A stretch of DNA of 64,000 nt. Origin: Micromonospora marina (lineage in GTDB: Bacteria; Actinomycetota; Actinomycetes; Mycobacteriales; Micromonosporaceae). The notes below the pieces were generated by a model. The model was not told the DNA's origin. It saw only the letters and a list, made by a program, of their open reading frames with translations, and ran no database searches. The stretch covers positions 62,001 to 126,000 of the forward strand of contig NZ_FMCV01000010.1 of assembly GCF_900091565.1 (NCBI RefSeq). Reading direction: 5' to 3'. This document shows, in pieces, positions 24,775 to 32,639 of the stretch (position 1 is the first letter of the stretch; each line of letters opens with the position of its first letter). A program made the position numbers and the translations under genes.

Positions 24775-24984
24775 ATGACCGACCGCAACCCCGACCACGA
24801 GCACCTGGCGGCGCTCGGCCAGCCCCCGGAGGGCGTCGACACGCTGCCGGAGCCGGACTTCGCCAACGAGCACGACCGCACCGCCGTGGACCGGGAGATC
24901 ATCACCGGCGAGGACGAGGACGAGCGGGAGCCGGAGACGTCGCGCGGCTGGGCCGGCGAGGACCACGGCACCACCCCCACCTGA
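24775..24984 (+). CDS. small acidic hypothetical protein (69 aa)
   Basis: Very acidic, hydrophilic protein (EHLAALGQPPEGVDTLPEPDF, EDEDEREPE), probably disordered. ATG 24775 is preceded by AGAGGACG. It follows the previous small gene by 27 bases and ends before a strong terminator. No function can be assigned. Confidence 0.55.
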   Translation: MTDRNPDHEHLAALGQPPEGVDTLPEPDFANEHDRTAVDREIITGEDEDEREPETSRGWAGEDHGTTPT

Positions 24985-24999
24985 CGGTGGGACGCATGC

Positions 25000-25031
25000 G
25001 AGAGGGGGCCGGCGCGTGCCGGCCCCCTCTC
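25000..25031. terminator. bidirectional terminator
   Basis: A 14-bp perfect stem (25000-25013 with 25018-25031) with a GCGT loop sits between convergent genes ending at 24984 and 25043. Confidence 0.85.
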
Positions 25032-25042
25032 GTGTCCACGGG

Positions 25043-25582
25043 TCACGCCTCGTGGCGACCGCCCTCGGCGGCCTGCTGGGCGACCGCGTACCCCATCTGG
25101 AGGAAGTCGGAGGCGGCCACCGCGGTCAGTGCGGTGGCGACCAGCCGGGTCAGCCGGGGCGCCAGCACCAGCCCGCCGGTGAGCCCGGTGGCCACCCAGA
25201 CCGCCAGGCAGAACGGGCAGCTGACCAGCTCGCCGAGCGCGTGCCGGGTCGGGCTGCCCTCGTCGCGGACCTGCTCCATCACCTCGCCACTGCCGATCGG
25301 GTGGTCGTAGCGGGTGAACGGCGCCCGCAGCGGGCTGGTGATCGCGTCCTTGGACAGCAGCCGGCTGAGCTTGTGCGTGGCGATCGACAGCAGCACCACG
25401 TCCGCGGGCGTGGGCCGCTCGGGCACCGGCCGGCCGGTGGCGCGGACCAGGCCGACGAGCGCGGCGGTCACACCGGCGTACGTGCCCATCGCCTGCAGGT
25501 AGCCCTCCAGCGGCCGGTGCTCGTGCGGCGCGTACGCCTGGCGCAGGCGCGCCACCTTCTGCTTCAGGCCACTCCCGGTCAA
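25043..25582 (-). CDS. DUF1360 family membrane protein
   Basis: A 179-aa protein of the DUF1360 family: HKLSRLLSKDAITSPLRAPFTRYD is the family hallmark, followed by CPFCLAVWVATGL and a second hydrophobic stretch. Membrane segments lie at about 33-45, 125-150 and 155-170. Bacillus relatives include sporulation-linked CotE-type neighbours, but no function is established here. The start appears to be TTG 25582 (AGGAGG 6 bases upstream). Confidence 0.82.
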   Translation of the reverse strand: MTGSGLKQKVARLRQAYAPHEHRPLEGYLQAMGTYAGVTAALVGLVRATGRPVPERPTPADVVLLSIATHKLSRLLSKDAITSPLRAPFTRYDHPIGSGEVMEQVRDEGSPTRHALGELVSCPFCLAVWVATGLTGGLVLAPRLTRLVATALTAVAASDFLQMGYAVAQQAAEGGRHEA

Positions 25583-25616
25583 CCCGGCCTCCTCGTGCTC
25601 GTCGTGCGGGCCGGCC

Positions 25617-25934
25617 TCAACCGGCGGTCAGGTTCTCGGCCACCTCGCGGTCGAGGTTGGCCAGGATCTCGTCGGCCAGGTCGTGGTCGGGCCCGGCCAG
25701 GTCCAGCCGCACCCGGGCGCCGCCCGCGTCGGCCGGCTCCACGTCGATCTCGGCGGACCAGTCGGCGGCGCTCCACCGGGCCCGCATATCGTCGGCGTTG
25801 ACGACCTCCACCTGGCAGGTGCCGGAGTTGCGCAGCCGCTCGGGCAGCCAGGCCGAGGAGCGGTCCGGGTCGGTCGCGGTGTTGAACACCACCTCCGGCG
25901 GCGCGGACATGCCGCGCTCGGCGTGGCTGGCCAT
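25617..25934 (-). CDS. SRPBCC-like (polyketide-cyclase-fold) protein
   Basis: A 105-aa START-like domain: PPEVVFNTATDPDRSSAWLPERLR, then MRARWSAADWSAEIDVEPADAGGARVRLDLAGPDHDL and a C-terminal helix ANLDREVAENLTAG. The pattern fits short SRPBCC hydrophobic-ligand binding proteins. ATG 25934 overlaps the stop of the upstream DUF6158-like gene as ATGA. Confidence 0.7.
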   Translation of the reverse strand: MASHAERGMSAPPEVVFNTATDPDRSSAWLPERLRNSGTCQVEVVNADDMRARWSAADWSAEIDVEPADAGGARVRLDLAGPDHDLADEILANLDREVAENLTAG

Positions 25935-26233
25935 CAGGCGTCCCGCAACCGGCTCGGGTCGACCTCCCGGCCGGGGTGCCGGGCCAGGTACTCGGTCTCC
26001 AGTTCGGCGGTGCGCCGCAGGTGGTTGGCGAGTGCCGAGTCGGTGGCGTGCCGCAGCGTGTCCAGCCGGGTGCGGTGCAGGCTCTGCATCTCCCGGACCA
26101 GGTCCTCGTCGCCCAGGTCCGCGGGGTCCACCCCGACCTGCTCTCCGTCGGCGTCGACGGTGCGGGCGTGATCGCCGTCCCACTCCGCGACCCGCTGTTC
26201 CGGGCTCGCGTCCCGGCGTACCGATTCGGTCAT
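25934..26233 (-). CDS. DUF6158-like small protein
   Basis: A 99-aa helical, charged protein: LGDEDLVREMQSLHRTRLDTLRHATDSALANHLRRTAELETEYLARHPGREVDPSRLR matches the actinobacterial DUF6158 pattern (LHRTR..TLRHG...L..H..R..ELE.EYL..FP.R...P.RLR). Probably a coiled-coil protein. ATG 26233 has AGAGGGGGCGACG before it. It is coupled to the SRPBCC-like gene. Confidence 0.72.
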   Translation of the reverse strand: MTESVRRDASPEQRVAEWDGDHARTVDADGEQVGVDPADLGDEDLVREMQSLHRTRLDTLRHATDSALANHLRRTAELETEYLARHPGREVDPSRLRDA

Positions 26234-26342
26234 CGTCGCCCCCTCTTCTCGTTCGGGTTGGCACCTGTTCGGATGCCCACCGGGCGTGTCACCAAACCCG
26301 CCCGGACTACGACGCCGCGTCGGAGACGCCCGGCGGTCCCGG

Positions 26343-26348
26343 TACTCT
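26343..26348 (+). promoter_or_regulatory. -10 box, leaderless start of membrane protein gene
   Basis: TACTCT with a 7-base spacer to ATG 26356. Confidence 0.45.
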
Positions 26349-26355
26349 CGTGGGC

Positions 26356-26778
26356 ATGGAGCGGCTCTGGACACCGGCGTGGATCGTCCGCCACGTGGCC
26401 ATGGTCGTGCTGGTGGCGGGTTGCCTGGGAATGGGCTGGTGGCAGGTCACCCGCGCCGCCGGGGGCAACGCGATCAGCTTCGGTTACGCGATCGAGTGGC
26501 CGGTCTTCGCCGGTTTCGTGATCTTCGTCTGGTGGCGTGAGGTCCGCCAGGCGCTGCGCGCCACCGATCCGGCGCCGCCGGCCGGTCCCGCGCCGTCGGT
26601 GACCGCCGGTGCCGAGCCGGTCGCCGCCACCCCGGCGGTACGCCGGCCGGTGCGCGTCGTGCGGGCGCCCGCCGTACCGGCCGACGGGGCGGACGACGCC
26701 GAGCTGGCCGCGTACAACCGCTACCTATCCTGGTTGAACGCCAATCCGGGCGCCCGGCCCGGCGACTATCCCGGCTGA
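26356..26778 (+). CDS. two-TM conserved membrane protein
   Basis: The 140-aa protein has TM segments at about 10-28 (VRHVAMVVLVAGCLGMGWWQV) and 42-59 (IEWPVFAGFVIFVWW), then a Pro/Ala-rich cytoplasmic tail ending in a conserved-looking ELAAYNRYLSWLNANPGARPGDYPG. No named family is certain; such proteins are found in many actinobacteria next to DUF3817 genes, as here. Leaderless start inferred. Confidence 0.7.
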   Translation: MERLWTPAWIVRHVAMVVLVAGCLGMGWWQVTRAAGGNAISFGYAIEWPVFAGFVIFVWWREVRQALRATDPAPPAGPAPSVTAGAEPVAATPAVRRPVRVVRAPAVPADGADDAELAAYNRYLSWLNANPGARPGDYPG

Positions 26779-26803
26779 GGCCGGTGCGGAAGGACGGACG
26801 ACG

Positions 26804-27133
26804 GTGAGCGGAGCCTTTACCCGGTACCGCGTGATCGCCTGGATCGTGGGCGTGGCGCTCGTGGTGCTGGTCCTGATCGGCATGCCGCTGAAGTACGGCT
26901 TCGACAACCCGGGCGTGGTGGGCGTGGTCGGCGTGGCGCACGGCTGGCTGTACATGCTCTATCTGGCGCTCACGTTCGACCTGTCCCGCCGGGCGAACTG
27001 GCCGCTGAAGCGGATGCTGCTGGTGATGCTCGCCGGCACCGTGCCGTTCGTCTCGTTCTACGCCGAGCGGCGGGTGGGCCACTGGGTGGCCGCCGAGGCC
27101 CGGCCGCGTACGCCGGAGCCGGTCGCGGGCTGA
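26804..27133 (+). CDS. DUF3817 family membrane protein
   Basis: A 109-aa, three-TM protein of DUF3817 (FTRYRVIAWIVGVALVVLVLIG, VGVAHGWLYMLYLALTFDL, MLLVMLAGTVPFVSFYAER). GTG 26804 has GGAAGGACG upstream, and the gene follows the two-TM gene by 25 bases, so they form an operon. Function unknown; relatives often sit near GuaA or membrane genes. Confidence 0.85.
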   Translation: MSGAFTRYRVIAWIVGVALVVLVLIGMPLKYGFDNPGVVGVVGVAHGWLYMLYLALTFDLSRRANWPLKRMLLVMLAGTVPFVSFYAERRVGHWVAAEARPRTPEPVAG

Positions 27134-27140
27134 CCGCCGC

Positions 27141-27713
27141 TCACCGGGCGGGCCGCCACGGTCCGGCCGCCGGCGGGTCGGCCCTGCCGTCCAGCCGCGC
27201 CGCCTCTCTGGCCCGTCCCAGCGCACGGGCGACCTGGCCGAACTGCCGCTCGTCGTCGCTGCTGAACAGCAACACCTCGGTGCCCCGCACCCGTCCCCAC
27301 AGCTCGTGCGCCGGGGGCCGCACGCGGTCGCCGATCAGCACGAGCAGCAGCGGCACCAGCCCGACCGCCCCGAGCAGGAGGTACGCCCCGGCGGTGAGCC
27401 GGTGCAGGCCGCCGGTGAAGCCGAGGAGCAGGCCGACCGCGGCGATCATCGTGGCGGACACGGCGACGGCCCGGATCGCCAGCCGGTCGTGCGGCCCGCG
27501 GTCGGTCCGGAGCTGGGTGATCTCGGACACCGGCCAGCTGTTGCGGCCGACGGTGAAGCGTTCGGCGGTGACGACGATCCCGGGCCGGGCGTAGAGCAGC
27601 CTGGGCGCGGCGGGTCGCGGCGAGCGGGACGGTTGGGTGGCGGAGCGGTCGGTCTGCACGGCGGCCTCCCGGGAGCAGGGATCCCGTGGTGGGATTTCCC
27701 GTCCGGGCTCCAT
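27141..27713 (-). CDS. DUF6232-like membrane protein
   Basis: A 190-aa protein: an N-terminal VTAERFTVGRNSWPVSEITQLRTDRGPHD block followed by two TM helices (AVAVSATMIAAVGLLLGFTGG, LLLGAVGLVPLLLVLIGD) and a soluble region ELWGRVRGTEVLLFSSDDERQFGQVARALGRA. This is the DUF6232 layout. ATG 27713 is tentative; the first ~60 residues look disordered and a later start is possible. Convergent with the DUF3817 gene, with 7 bases between. Confidence 0.68.
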   Translation of the reverse strand: MEPGREIPPRDPCSREAAVQTDRSATQPSRSPRPAAPRLLYARPGIVVTAERFTVGRNSWPVSEITQLRTDRGPHDRLAIRAVAVSATMIAAVGLLLGFTGGLHRLTAGAYLLLGAVGLVPLLLVLIGDRVRPPAHELWGRVRGTEVLLFSSDDERQFGQVARALGRAREAARLDGRADPPAAGPWRPAR

Positions 27714-27929
27714 TGTGTTGGGCTCGCGCCACCTGGCCTCGGGGTTTGTCGTGACTTCGCCCGGCAGCGCCTGGCGACATCCGCCCAGAACGACGAATCG
27801 GGCGGGTCGCCTCATCCACCCACCGGCTCCCGCTCATCACTTTCCGCCACTTTGCCAACTTTCGCCCCTGCTTGAACTCCCGGCTACTGCGATCACGGGT
27901 TAGGTTGTCCAGGTCGGCCCGGTCGACAG

Positions 27930-27986
27930 CCGTCCACCCGGACGGCCCCGGGCCGGTGTCGCCGGGTCGTGAACACGCCCGGCGAC
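27930..27986 (+). promoter_or_regulatory. structured 5' leader of NlpC/P60 gene
   Basis: Two hairpins, CCGTCC/GGACGG (27930-27945) and GTCGCCGGG/CCCGGCGAC (27958-27966 with 27978-27986), lie just before the ribosome site. c-di-AMP (ydaO) riboswitches often precede actinobacterial NlpC/P60 genes, but I could not match its conserved core, so this is only a structured leader. Confidence 0.3.
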
Positions 27987-28010
27987 CGGTGGGAGAGGAG
28001 CTTTCCGCTC

Positions 28011-28976
28011 TTGTCGTCCTTACGGATGCTGCTCCGCTCGCTCGCGGTGGCCGGCCTCTCGGCCGCGCTGCTCGTCCCGGCGCAGGTGGCCCGGGCCGAG
28101 CCGACCCCCGCCGAGCTGACGAAGCAGATCGAGAAGTCCTCGACTGAGCTGGAGCGAATCGTCGAGTCCTACAACAAGCTCAACGAGGACATCAAGGCCA
28201 ACAAGGCCACCGCGGCCGCGTTGGAGGCCCGGATCGGGCCGTTGCAGGAACAGGCCGAACGCAGCCGCGCCGACGTGGGCGTGCTGGCCGCGACGGCGTA
28301 CAAGACCGGTGGCATGCGCACCGCGGCGGCCCTGCTGGACCCGGGCGGCCAGGCCACGCTGCCGGAGCGGCTGGGCACGCTCGACCAGCTCACCCGCCAG
28401 CGGCAGCGCACCATCACCAGCTTCACCGCCGACCAGCAGCGGCTGATCGACCAGAAGACCCGGTTGGACGTCACGCTCGCCCGGGAGGCGGCGCAGGCCA
28501 AGCAGCTCAAGTCCGCGAAGACGCGGATCGAGGCGGACCTGTCCGACCTCTACGAGATGCGGCGCAGGGCGTACGGGCGGGCCAACGAGGCGCCCGGCAA
28601 CCCCAGCTCGGCGGGCAAGCCCCCGGCCGTCTCCGGTGACGCCGGCACGGCCGTGCGGTTCGCCTACGGCGCGGTCGGCAAGCCCTACGGCTACGGCCAG
28701 GACGGCCCCGGCAGCTACGACTGCTCGGGCCTGACGCTCGCGGCGTGGCGGGCCGCCGGAAAGTCGCTGCCGCACAGCGCGGCGCGGCAGTGGGGCGTCA
28801 CCACGCGGATCAGCCGCAGCCAGCTGCAGCCGGGCGACCTGGTGTTCTACTCCGGGCTCGGGCACGTGGCGCTGTACGTCGGCAACGGCCAGATCATCGA
28901 CGCGCCGAGCGCCGGACGCAACGTCAGCAAGCGCGGCATGAACATCATGTCGATCGCCGGCTACGGCCGGGTCTGA
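28011..28976 (+). CDS. secreted NlpC/P60 peptidoglycan hydrolase
   Basis: An exported 321-aa hydrolase. The signal peptide is residues 1-28 (core SLAVAGLSAALLVPAQVARA, cleavage after ARA-EP). A coiled-coil region follows (about 32-190, heptad-like LTKQIEKSSTELERIVESYNKLNEDI), then the catalytic NlpC/P60 domain with Cys in YDCSGLTLA and His in GHVALYVG. It probably cleaves peptide cross-bridges like RipA/RipC. TTG 28011 is chosen (GGAGAGGAG 10 bases upstream, good signal peptide); ATG 28026 is the alternative. Followed by a strong terminator. Confidence 0.9.
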   Translation: MSSLRMLLRSLAVAGLSAALLVPAQVARAEPTPAELTKQIEKSSTELERIVESYNKLNEDIKANKATAAALEARIGPLQEQAERSRADVGVLAATAYKTGGMRTAAALLDPGGQATLPERLGTLDQLTRQRQRTITSFTADQQRLIDQKTRLDVTLAREAAQAKQLKSAKTRIEADLSDLYEMRRRAYGRANEAPGNPSSAGKPPAVSGDAGTAVRFAYGAVGKPYGYGQDGPGSYDCSGLTLAAWRAAGKSLPHSAARQWGVTTRISRSQLQPGDLVFYSGLGHVALYVGNGQIIDAPSAGRNVSKRGMNIMSIAGYGRV

Positions 28977-28991
28977 GCACCACGAGAACGG

Positions 28992-29030
28992 CGAACGGCC
29001 GGCGTCCCCCTGTCGGACGCCGGCCGTTCG
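28992..29030. terminator. bidirectional terminator
   Basis: A 16-bp perfect stem (28992-29007 with 29015-29030) with a 7-base loop lies between the convergent NlpC/P60 and sigma factor genes. Confidence 0.88.
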
Positions 29031-29048
29031 TCGTTCATTGTTACCAGG

Positions 29049-30050
29049 TCAGGCCGCCTGGAGCCCTTCCGCGCGAGCCAGCTCACGCAGCCGGCCGAGA
29101 GCCTGGATCTCCAGCTGGCGGATGCGCTCGCGGGACAGCGAGAACCGCGACGCGACCTCGGTCAGCGAGTGCTCGCGCCCGTCCTCCAGGCCGTACCGGG
29201 CCCGCATGATGCCGGCGGAACGGTCGTCGAGGTGGTTGAGCAAACCCTCGATCCGCTGCCGCTCCAGGCCGGTGAGCACGATCTCCTCCGGCGACGGCGC
29301 GTCGCTGTCGGCGACCAGGTCACCGAGGTTGGTGTCGCCGTCGTCGCCCACCGGGGTGTCCAGCGAGACGGTGTCCTGCGACCAGCGCACCAGCTCGTTG
29401 ACCCGCTCGACGGTCACGCCGAGCGCGGTCGCGATCTGCTCCGGCTCCGGGTCGCCGCCCAGCTCACGGGTGAGCTGCCGGGCCACGTTGCGCATCCGGT
29501 TGACGTCTTCGACCAGGTGCACGGGCAGCCGTACGGTCCGCTCCTGCTGGGCGATCGCCCGGCTGATCGCCTGGCGGATCCACCAGGTCGCGTAGGTGGA
29601 GAACTTGAAGCCGCGCTCGTAGTCGAACTTCTCGACCGCCCGGACCAGGCCGGTGTTGCCCTCCTGGATCAGGTCCAGCATGGGCATGCCGGAGCGCACG
29701 TAGCGCCGGGCGATCGACACGACCAGTCGCAGGTTCGCGCGGATGAACAGGTCCTTCGCGCGCTCACCCTCGACGACCAGCCGCTCCAGGTCCGCCCGGT
29801 CGACGCCGTCGGGAATCCGGTCCTCGTCGAGCAGGTGCTCGGCGTAGAGGCCCGCCTCGATCGCCTTGGAGAGGTCGACCTCCCGGGCGGCGTCGAGCAG
29901 CGGCGTCCGGGAGATCTCGTGCAGGTAGACGCCGACCAGGTCCCGCTCCTCGGCGACCTCGTCGGTACGCATGCCGATGTTCTTGTCCACGATTGCCACG
30001 GTCCCCTCGCTCGCGCCGGTTGCCCGGTTCCTTGCCATCCCCACGTTCAT
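29049..30050 (-). CDS. group 2 sigma-70 family RNA polymerase sigma factor
   Basis: A 333-aa sigma factor with regions 1.2 (DLVGVYLHEISRTPLL), 2 (LIQEGNTGLVRAVEKFDYERGFKFSTYATWWIRQAI), 3 and 4 (SLTEVASRFSLSRERIRQLEIQALGRLREL). It lacks the long N-terminal extension of the principal HrdB/SigA, so I take it as group 2 (SigB/HrdD-like, a non-essential stationary or stress factor). ATG 30050 has a GGGGAGGG ribosome site. The 472 bases upstream to the murQ stop hold no gene and probably carry its promoter. Confidence 0.9.
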   Translation of the reverse strand: MNVGMARNRATGASEGTVAIVDKNIGMRTDEVAEERDLVGVYLHEISRTPLLDAAREVDLSKAIEAGLYAEHLLDEDRIPDGVDRADLERLVVEGERAKDLFIRANLRLVVSIARRYVRSGMPMLDLIQEGNTGLVRAVEKFDYERGFKFSTYATWWIRQAISRAIAQQERTVRLPVHLVEDVNRMRNVARQLTRELGGDPEPEQIATALGVTVERVNELVRWSQDTVSLDTPVGDDGDTNLGDLVADSDAPSPEEIVLTGLERQRIEGLLNHLDDRSAGIMRARYGLEDGREHSLTEVASRFSLSRERIRQLEIQALGRLRELARAEGLQAA

Positions 30051-30451
30051 CAGCCCTCCCCGCAACTTCCGCTGTGCCCGTAGGTGCTGACACCTACACA
30101 ACAGATGTGACGCGTCGGGGATTCCATGTCGTGAGTCGAAACTGTCACGAATGCCTGAGTAGTAGCTGAGAGCCCGGTCCATGTTTCCTGTTACCGGCCC
30201 GGTTCGGGCGGCTCGCGGGCGCCGTCTCCGGCGTACTCCGGAGCTGCGAAATCGCCGCTCGCCCATGGAATGGCACCATTGCCTGTTCCATGAACACAGC
30301 AAGCCGCGTCACCGAGTCGTTGCGATCCTGGTCACTGCGAGATACGCGCCTACGGACCGGTCGGTTCAGCCGTGCTCAAGGATTACCCTCCGCCTCGTTG
30401 AACAATCCGTGCGGGAGGGGCCGTCCCTCCCTGCACGTGATACGCGTCGCA
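30051..30451. other. 400-bp gene-free upstream region of sigma factor
   Basis: I see no coding frame with actinomycete codon bias here. The part 30090-30420 is less GC-rich than its surroundings and would hold the sigma factor promoter and a long 5' UTR; no clear box is identifiable by eye. Confidence 0.5.
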
Positions 30452-30477
30452 CCCGCCCGGCGGATGCGCCGGGCGGG
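30452..30477 (-). terminator. terminator after murQ
   Basis: An 11-bp perfect stem (30452-30462 with 30467-30477), GATG loop, 46 bases beyond the murQ stop. Confidence 0.75.
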
Positions 30478-30522
30478 GATCGGGCGGAACGGGCCAGGCC
30501 CGCGGCGGGCGGGGCGGAACGG

Positions 30523-31470
30523 TCAGGAGGCGAGCAGTTCGAGCGCCCCGCGTACCTGGTAGGCGGAGCGGGCCAGCGCGGCCCGGGCGGCGGGCACCTC
30601 GGCGCCGGAGACGAGCGCGACGAGCGCGGTCTTCAGATCGCCGTCGGCCTCCCCCAGGGCGACCCGGCACACCTCCTCGGCGCAGCCGGTGGCCTCCACG
30701 AGAATCGAGATCATGCGGCCGCGCAGCTTGGCGTTGGTGGCCACCATGTCGATCATCAGGTTCGAGTAGACCCGGCCCAGACGCACCATCACGGCCGTGG
30801 AGAACGTGTTGAGCACCAGCTTCTGCGCCGTGCCGGCCTTCATCCGGGTCGACCCGGTGACCACTTCCGGTCCGGTGTCCACCCCGATGAAGACGTCCAC
30901 CGACGCGGCGGCCTCGGCCTCCGGATTCGCGCAGAGCAGCACCGTACCGGCCCCCTGCGCCCGGGACGCGGCGAGCGCCCCGAGGACGTACGGGGTGCGC
31001 CCGCTGGCCGCCAGGCCCACCACGAGGTCGCCGGGGCGTACGCACTCGACGGCCTCGGCGGCGCCACCGCGCTCGTCGTCCTCGGCGTCCTCGACGGCAC
31101 GCCACATGGCGTCCGGGCCACCCGCCAGATGCGAGCAGAACCAGTGCCGGGGCGAGTTGAACGTGGGTGCCAGTTCGGCCGCGTCCAGCACGCCGAGGCG
31201 ACCGGAGGTGCCGGCCCCGAAGTAGTGCACGCGGTGCCCGTCGCGCAGCGCGGAGACGGCCAGGTCGACGGTCTCGGCGATCTCGTCCAGCACGGCGGCG
31301 ACCGCTGCCGGAACCCGCCGGTCGGCCTCGTTGATGACGGTGAGCACGTCCCGGGTGGACATCAGGTCGAGGTCGACGCTGTGCGGGTTGCGCCGCTCGG
31401 TCGGCGCGCCCACGCGCACCACCGGTCGCACCGCCGCCACGCCGTCCCGCTCCACCCGACCCGCCGTCAT
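30523..31470 (-). CDS. murQ: N-acetylmuramic acid 6-phosphate etherase
   Basis: A 315-aa SIS-fold enzyme that splits the lactyl ether of MurNAc 6-phosphate in cell-wall recycling. Signature blocks: FGAGTSGRLGVLDAAEL, VGLAASGRTPYVLGAL, STRMKAGTAQKLVLN and VYSNLMIDMVATNAKL. Length is normal (about 300). ATG 31470 overlaps the stop of the RpiR regulator (4 bases). The usual partners MurP (PTS) and AmgK/AnmK are not in this window, so the source of MurNAc-6P is not shown. Confidence 0.95.
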   Translation of the reverse strand: MTAGRVERDGVAAVRPVVRVGAPTERRNPHSVDLDLMSTRDVLTVINEADRRVPAAVAAVLDEIAETVDLAVSALRDGHRVHYFGAGTSGRLGVLDAAELAPTFNSPRHWFCSHLAGGPDAMWRAVEDAEDDERGGAAEAVECVRPGDLVVGLAASGRTPYVLGALAASRAQGAGTVLLCANPEAEAAASVDVFIGVDTGPEVVTGSTRMKAGTAQKLVLNTFSTAVMVRLGRVYSNLMIDMVATNAKLRGRMISILVEATGCAEEVCRVALGEADGDLKTALVALVSGAEVPAARAALARSAYQVRGALELLAS

Positions 31471-32381
31471 CCCCGCCTCCGCCCGGGGCCGACCCGGCGC
31501 GACTGGACCGCCTCGGCGGTGGCCTCCAAGGCCTTCTTCGTCCGGGCCCGGCTGCGGGCGGCCACCCCGACGAAGAGGCAGTCGACCACTGTGAGCTGGG
31601 CCAGCCGGCTGGCGGTCGCGCCGGAGCGGTACGTCGTCTCCCGGGCGGCGGTGGTGAGCACGTGGTCCGCGATCTCGGTGATCGGTGAGCGCGGGAAGTT
31701 GGTCAGCGCCACGGTGGTGGCGCCGCGCGCCCGGGCCTGCTCCAGCACCTCGATGACGTCCGACGTGGTGCCGGTGTGCGAGATGCCGACCGCCACGTCG
31801 CCGCGGCCCAGCAGGGCGGCGGAGGTGAGCGCGGTGTGCACGTCCGGGAAGTAGAACGCGATGCGGCCGATGCGGTGCAGCTTCTGCTGGAAGTCGGAGG
31901 CGACGAACCCGCTGGCGCCCGCGCCGTAGACGTCGATCCGCCCGGCCGTGCCGATCGCCTCGACCACCTGCTCGCAGACCGCCGGGTCGAGCTGCTCGGC
32001 GGTCTGCTCCACGGCCCGGGCGTCGTTGAACGCGATCGTGGCGATGATCTGGGCGAGGTCCGCGCCCGGCGGGATGTCGCCGCCGACCACCCGCGCGTCC
32101 GGCGGCTCGACCCGGCGGGCGGCCTCGGCGGCGAGCCGGATCCGCAGCTGGGGGTAGCCGTCCATGCCGACCGAGCGGCAGAAGCGGATCACCGTCGCCT
32201 CGGACGTCTCGGCGGCGGTGGCGAGGTCGGTGATCGTACGCCGGGCTGCGTCCGCCGGATCGGCGACGACCAGCCGGGCCACCCGCTGTTCGGCCGGGGA
32301 CAGCGAGGGCAGCAGGCCGCTGATGTGGACGATCAGTCCACCGGGCTCGTGACTCGCAGAAATCTTCGGACTCTTCGCCAC
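31467..32381 (-). CDS. MurR/RpiR family transcriptional regulator
   Basis: A 304-aa regulator: N-terminal HTH_6 (SPAEQRVARLVVADPADAARRTITDLATAAETSEATVIRFCRSVG) and C-terminal SIS sugar-phosphate sensor (RIDVYGAGASGFVASDFQQKL, DVAVGISHTGTTSDVIEVL). Operon order with murQ indicates a MurR that senses MurNAc-6P or GlcNAc-6P. Start is GTG 32381; the promoter TTGACG-17-TAAGTT leaves it leaderless. A TGAAA/TTTCA palindrome covers the -10 box, consistent with autoregulation. Confidence 0.92.
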   Translation of the reverse strand: MAKSPKISASHEPGGLIVHISGLLPSLSPAEQRVARLVVADPADAARRTITDLATAAETSEATVIRFCRSVGMDGYPQLRIRLAAEAARRVEPPDARVVGGDIPPGADLAQIIATIAFNDARAVEQTAEQLDPAVCEQVVEAIGTAGRIDVYGAGASGFVASDFQQKLHRIGRIAFYFPDVHTALTSAALLGRGDVAVGISHTGTTSDVIEVLEQARARGATTVALTNFPRSPITEIADHVLTTAARETTYRSGATASRLAQLTVVDCLFVGVAARSRARTKKALEATAEAVQSRRVGPGRRRG

Positions 32382-32384
32382 GGA

Positions 32385-32399
32385 TGAAACTTACTTTCA
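32385..32399 (-). promoter_or_regulatory. palindromic operator of the murQ regulator
   Basis: TGAAA-CTTAC-TTTCA, a 15-bp palindrome, overlaps the -10 box of the RpiR-murQ operon; most likely the autoregulatory site. Confidence 0.55.
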
Positions 32400-32416
32400 C
32401 ACCGCGTGAGCGTCAA
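32388..32416 (-). promoter_or_regulatory. promoter of RpiR-murQ operon
   Basis: -35 TTGACG (32411-32416), 17-base spacer, -10 TAAGTT (32388-32393), then 6 bases to GTG 32381: a good sigma-70 promoter with a leaderless start. Confidence 0.7.
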
Positions 32417-32627
32417 CCATGACACCGCGTATCGGGAAATTTACCGTCTTCCGTGCCCGCCCTCCGGGCCAAGGATCCCATTGTCGCAGCCCCACCACCT
32501 CATCCGGTCCGGCCGAGTCGCTCCTGCCGCCCGACGTGCCGGTCCGCCGTCACGCGGCCGGGCCTGCCTGGTCGGCCTCGACCGGACGGGCCGGACGGCC
32601 CACCGCAGCGCCGCCGGGACGGTTGGC

Positions 32628-32633
32628 TAGCGT
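32628..32633 (+). promoter_or_regulatory. -10 box, leaderless start of SDR
   Basis: TAGCGT, 6 bases before ATG 32640. Confidence 0.45.
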
Positions 32634-32639
32634 GTGCCC

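Noticed and set aside
27969..28011. GTG 27969 as start of the NlpC/P60 gene
   Set aside because: It lies in a hairpin loop without a ribosome site and would put extra polar residues before the signal peptide; TTG 28011 fits better.
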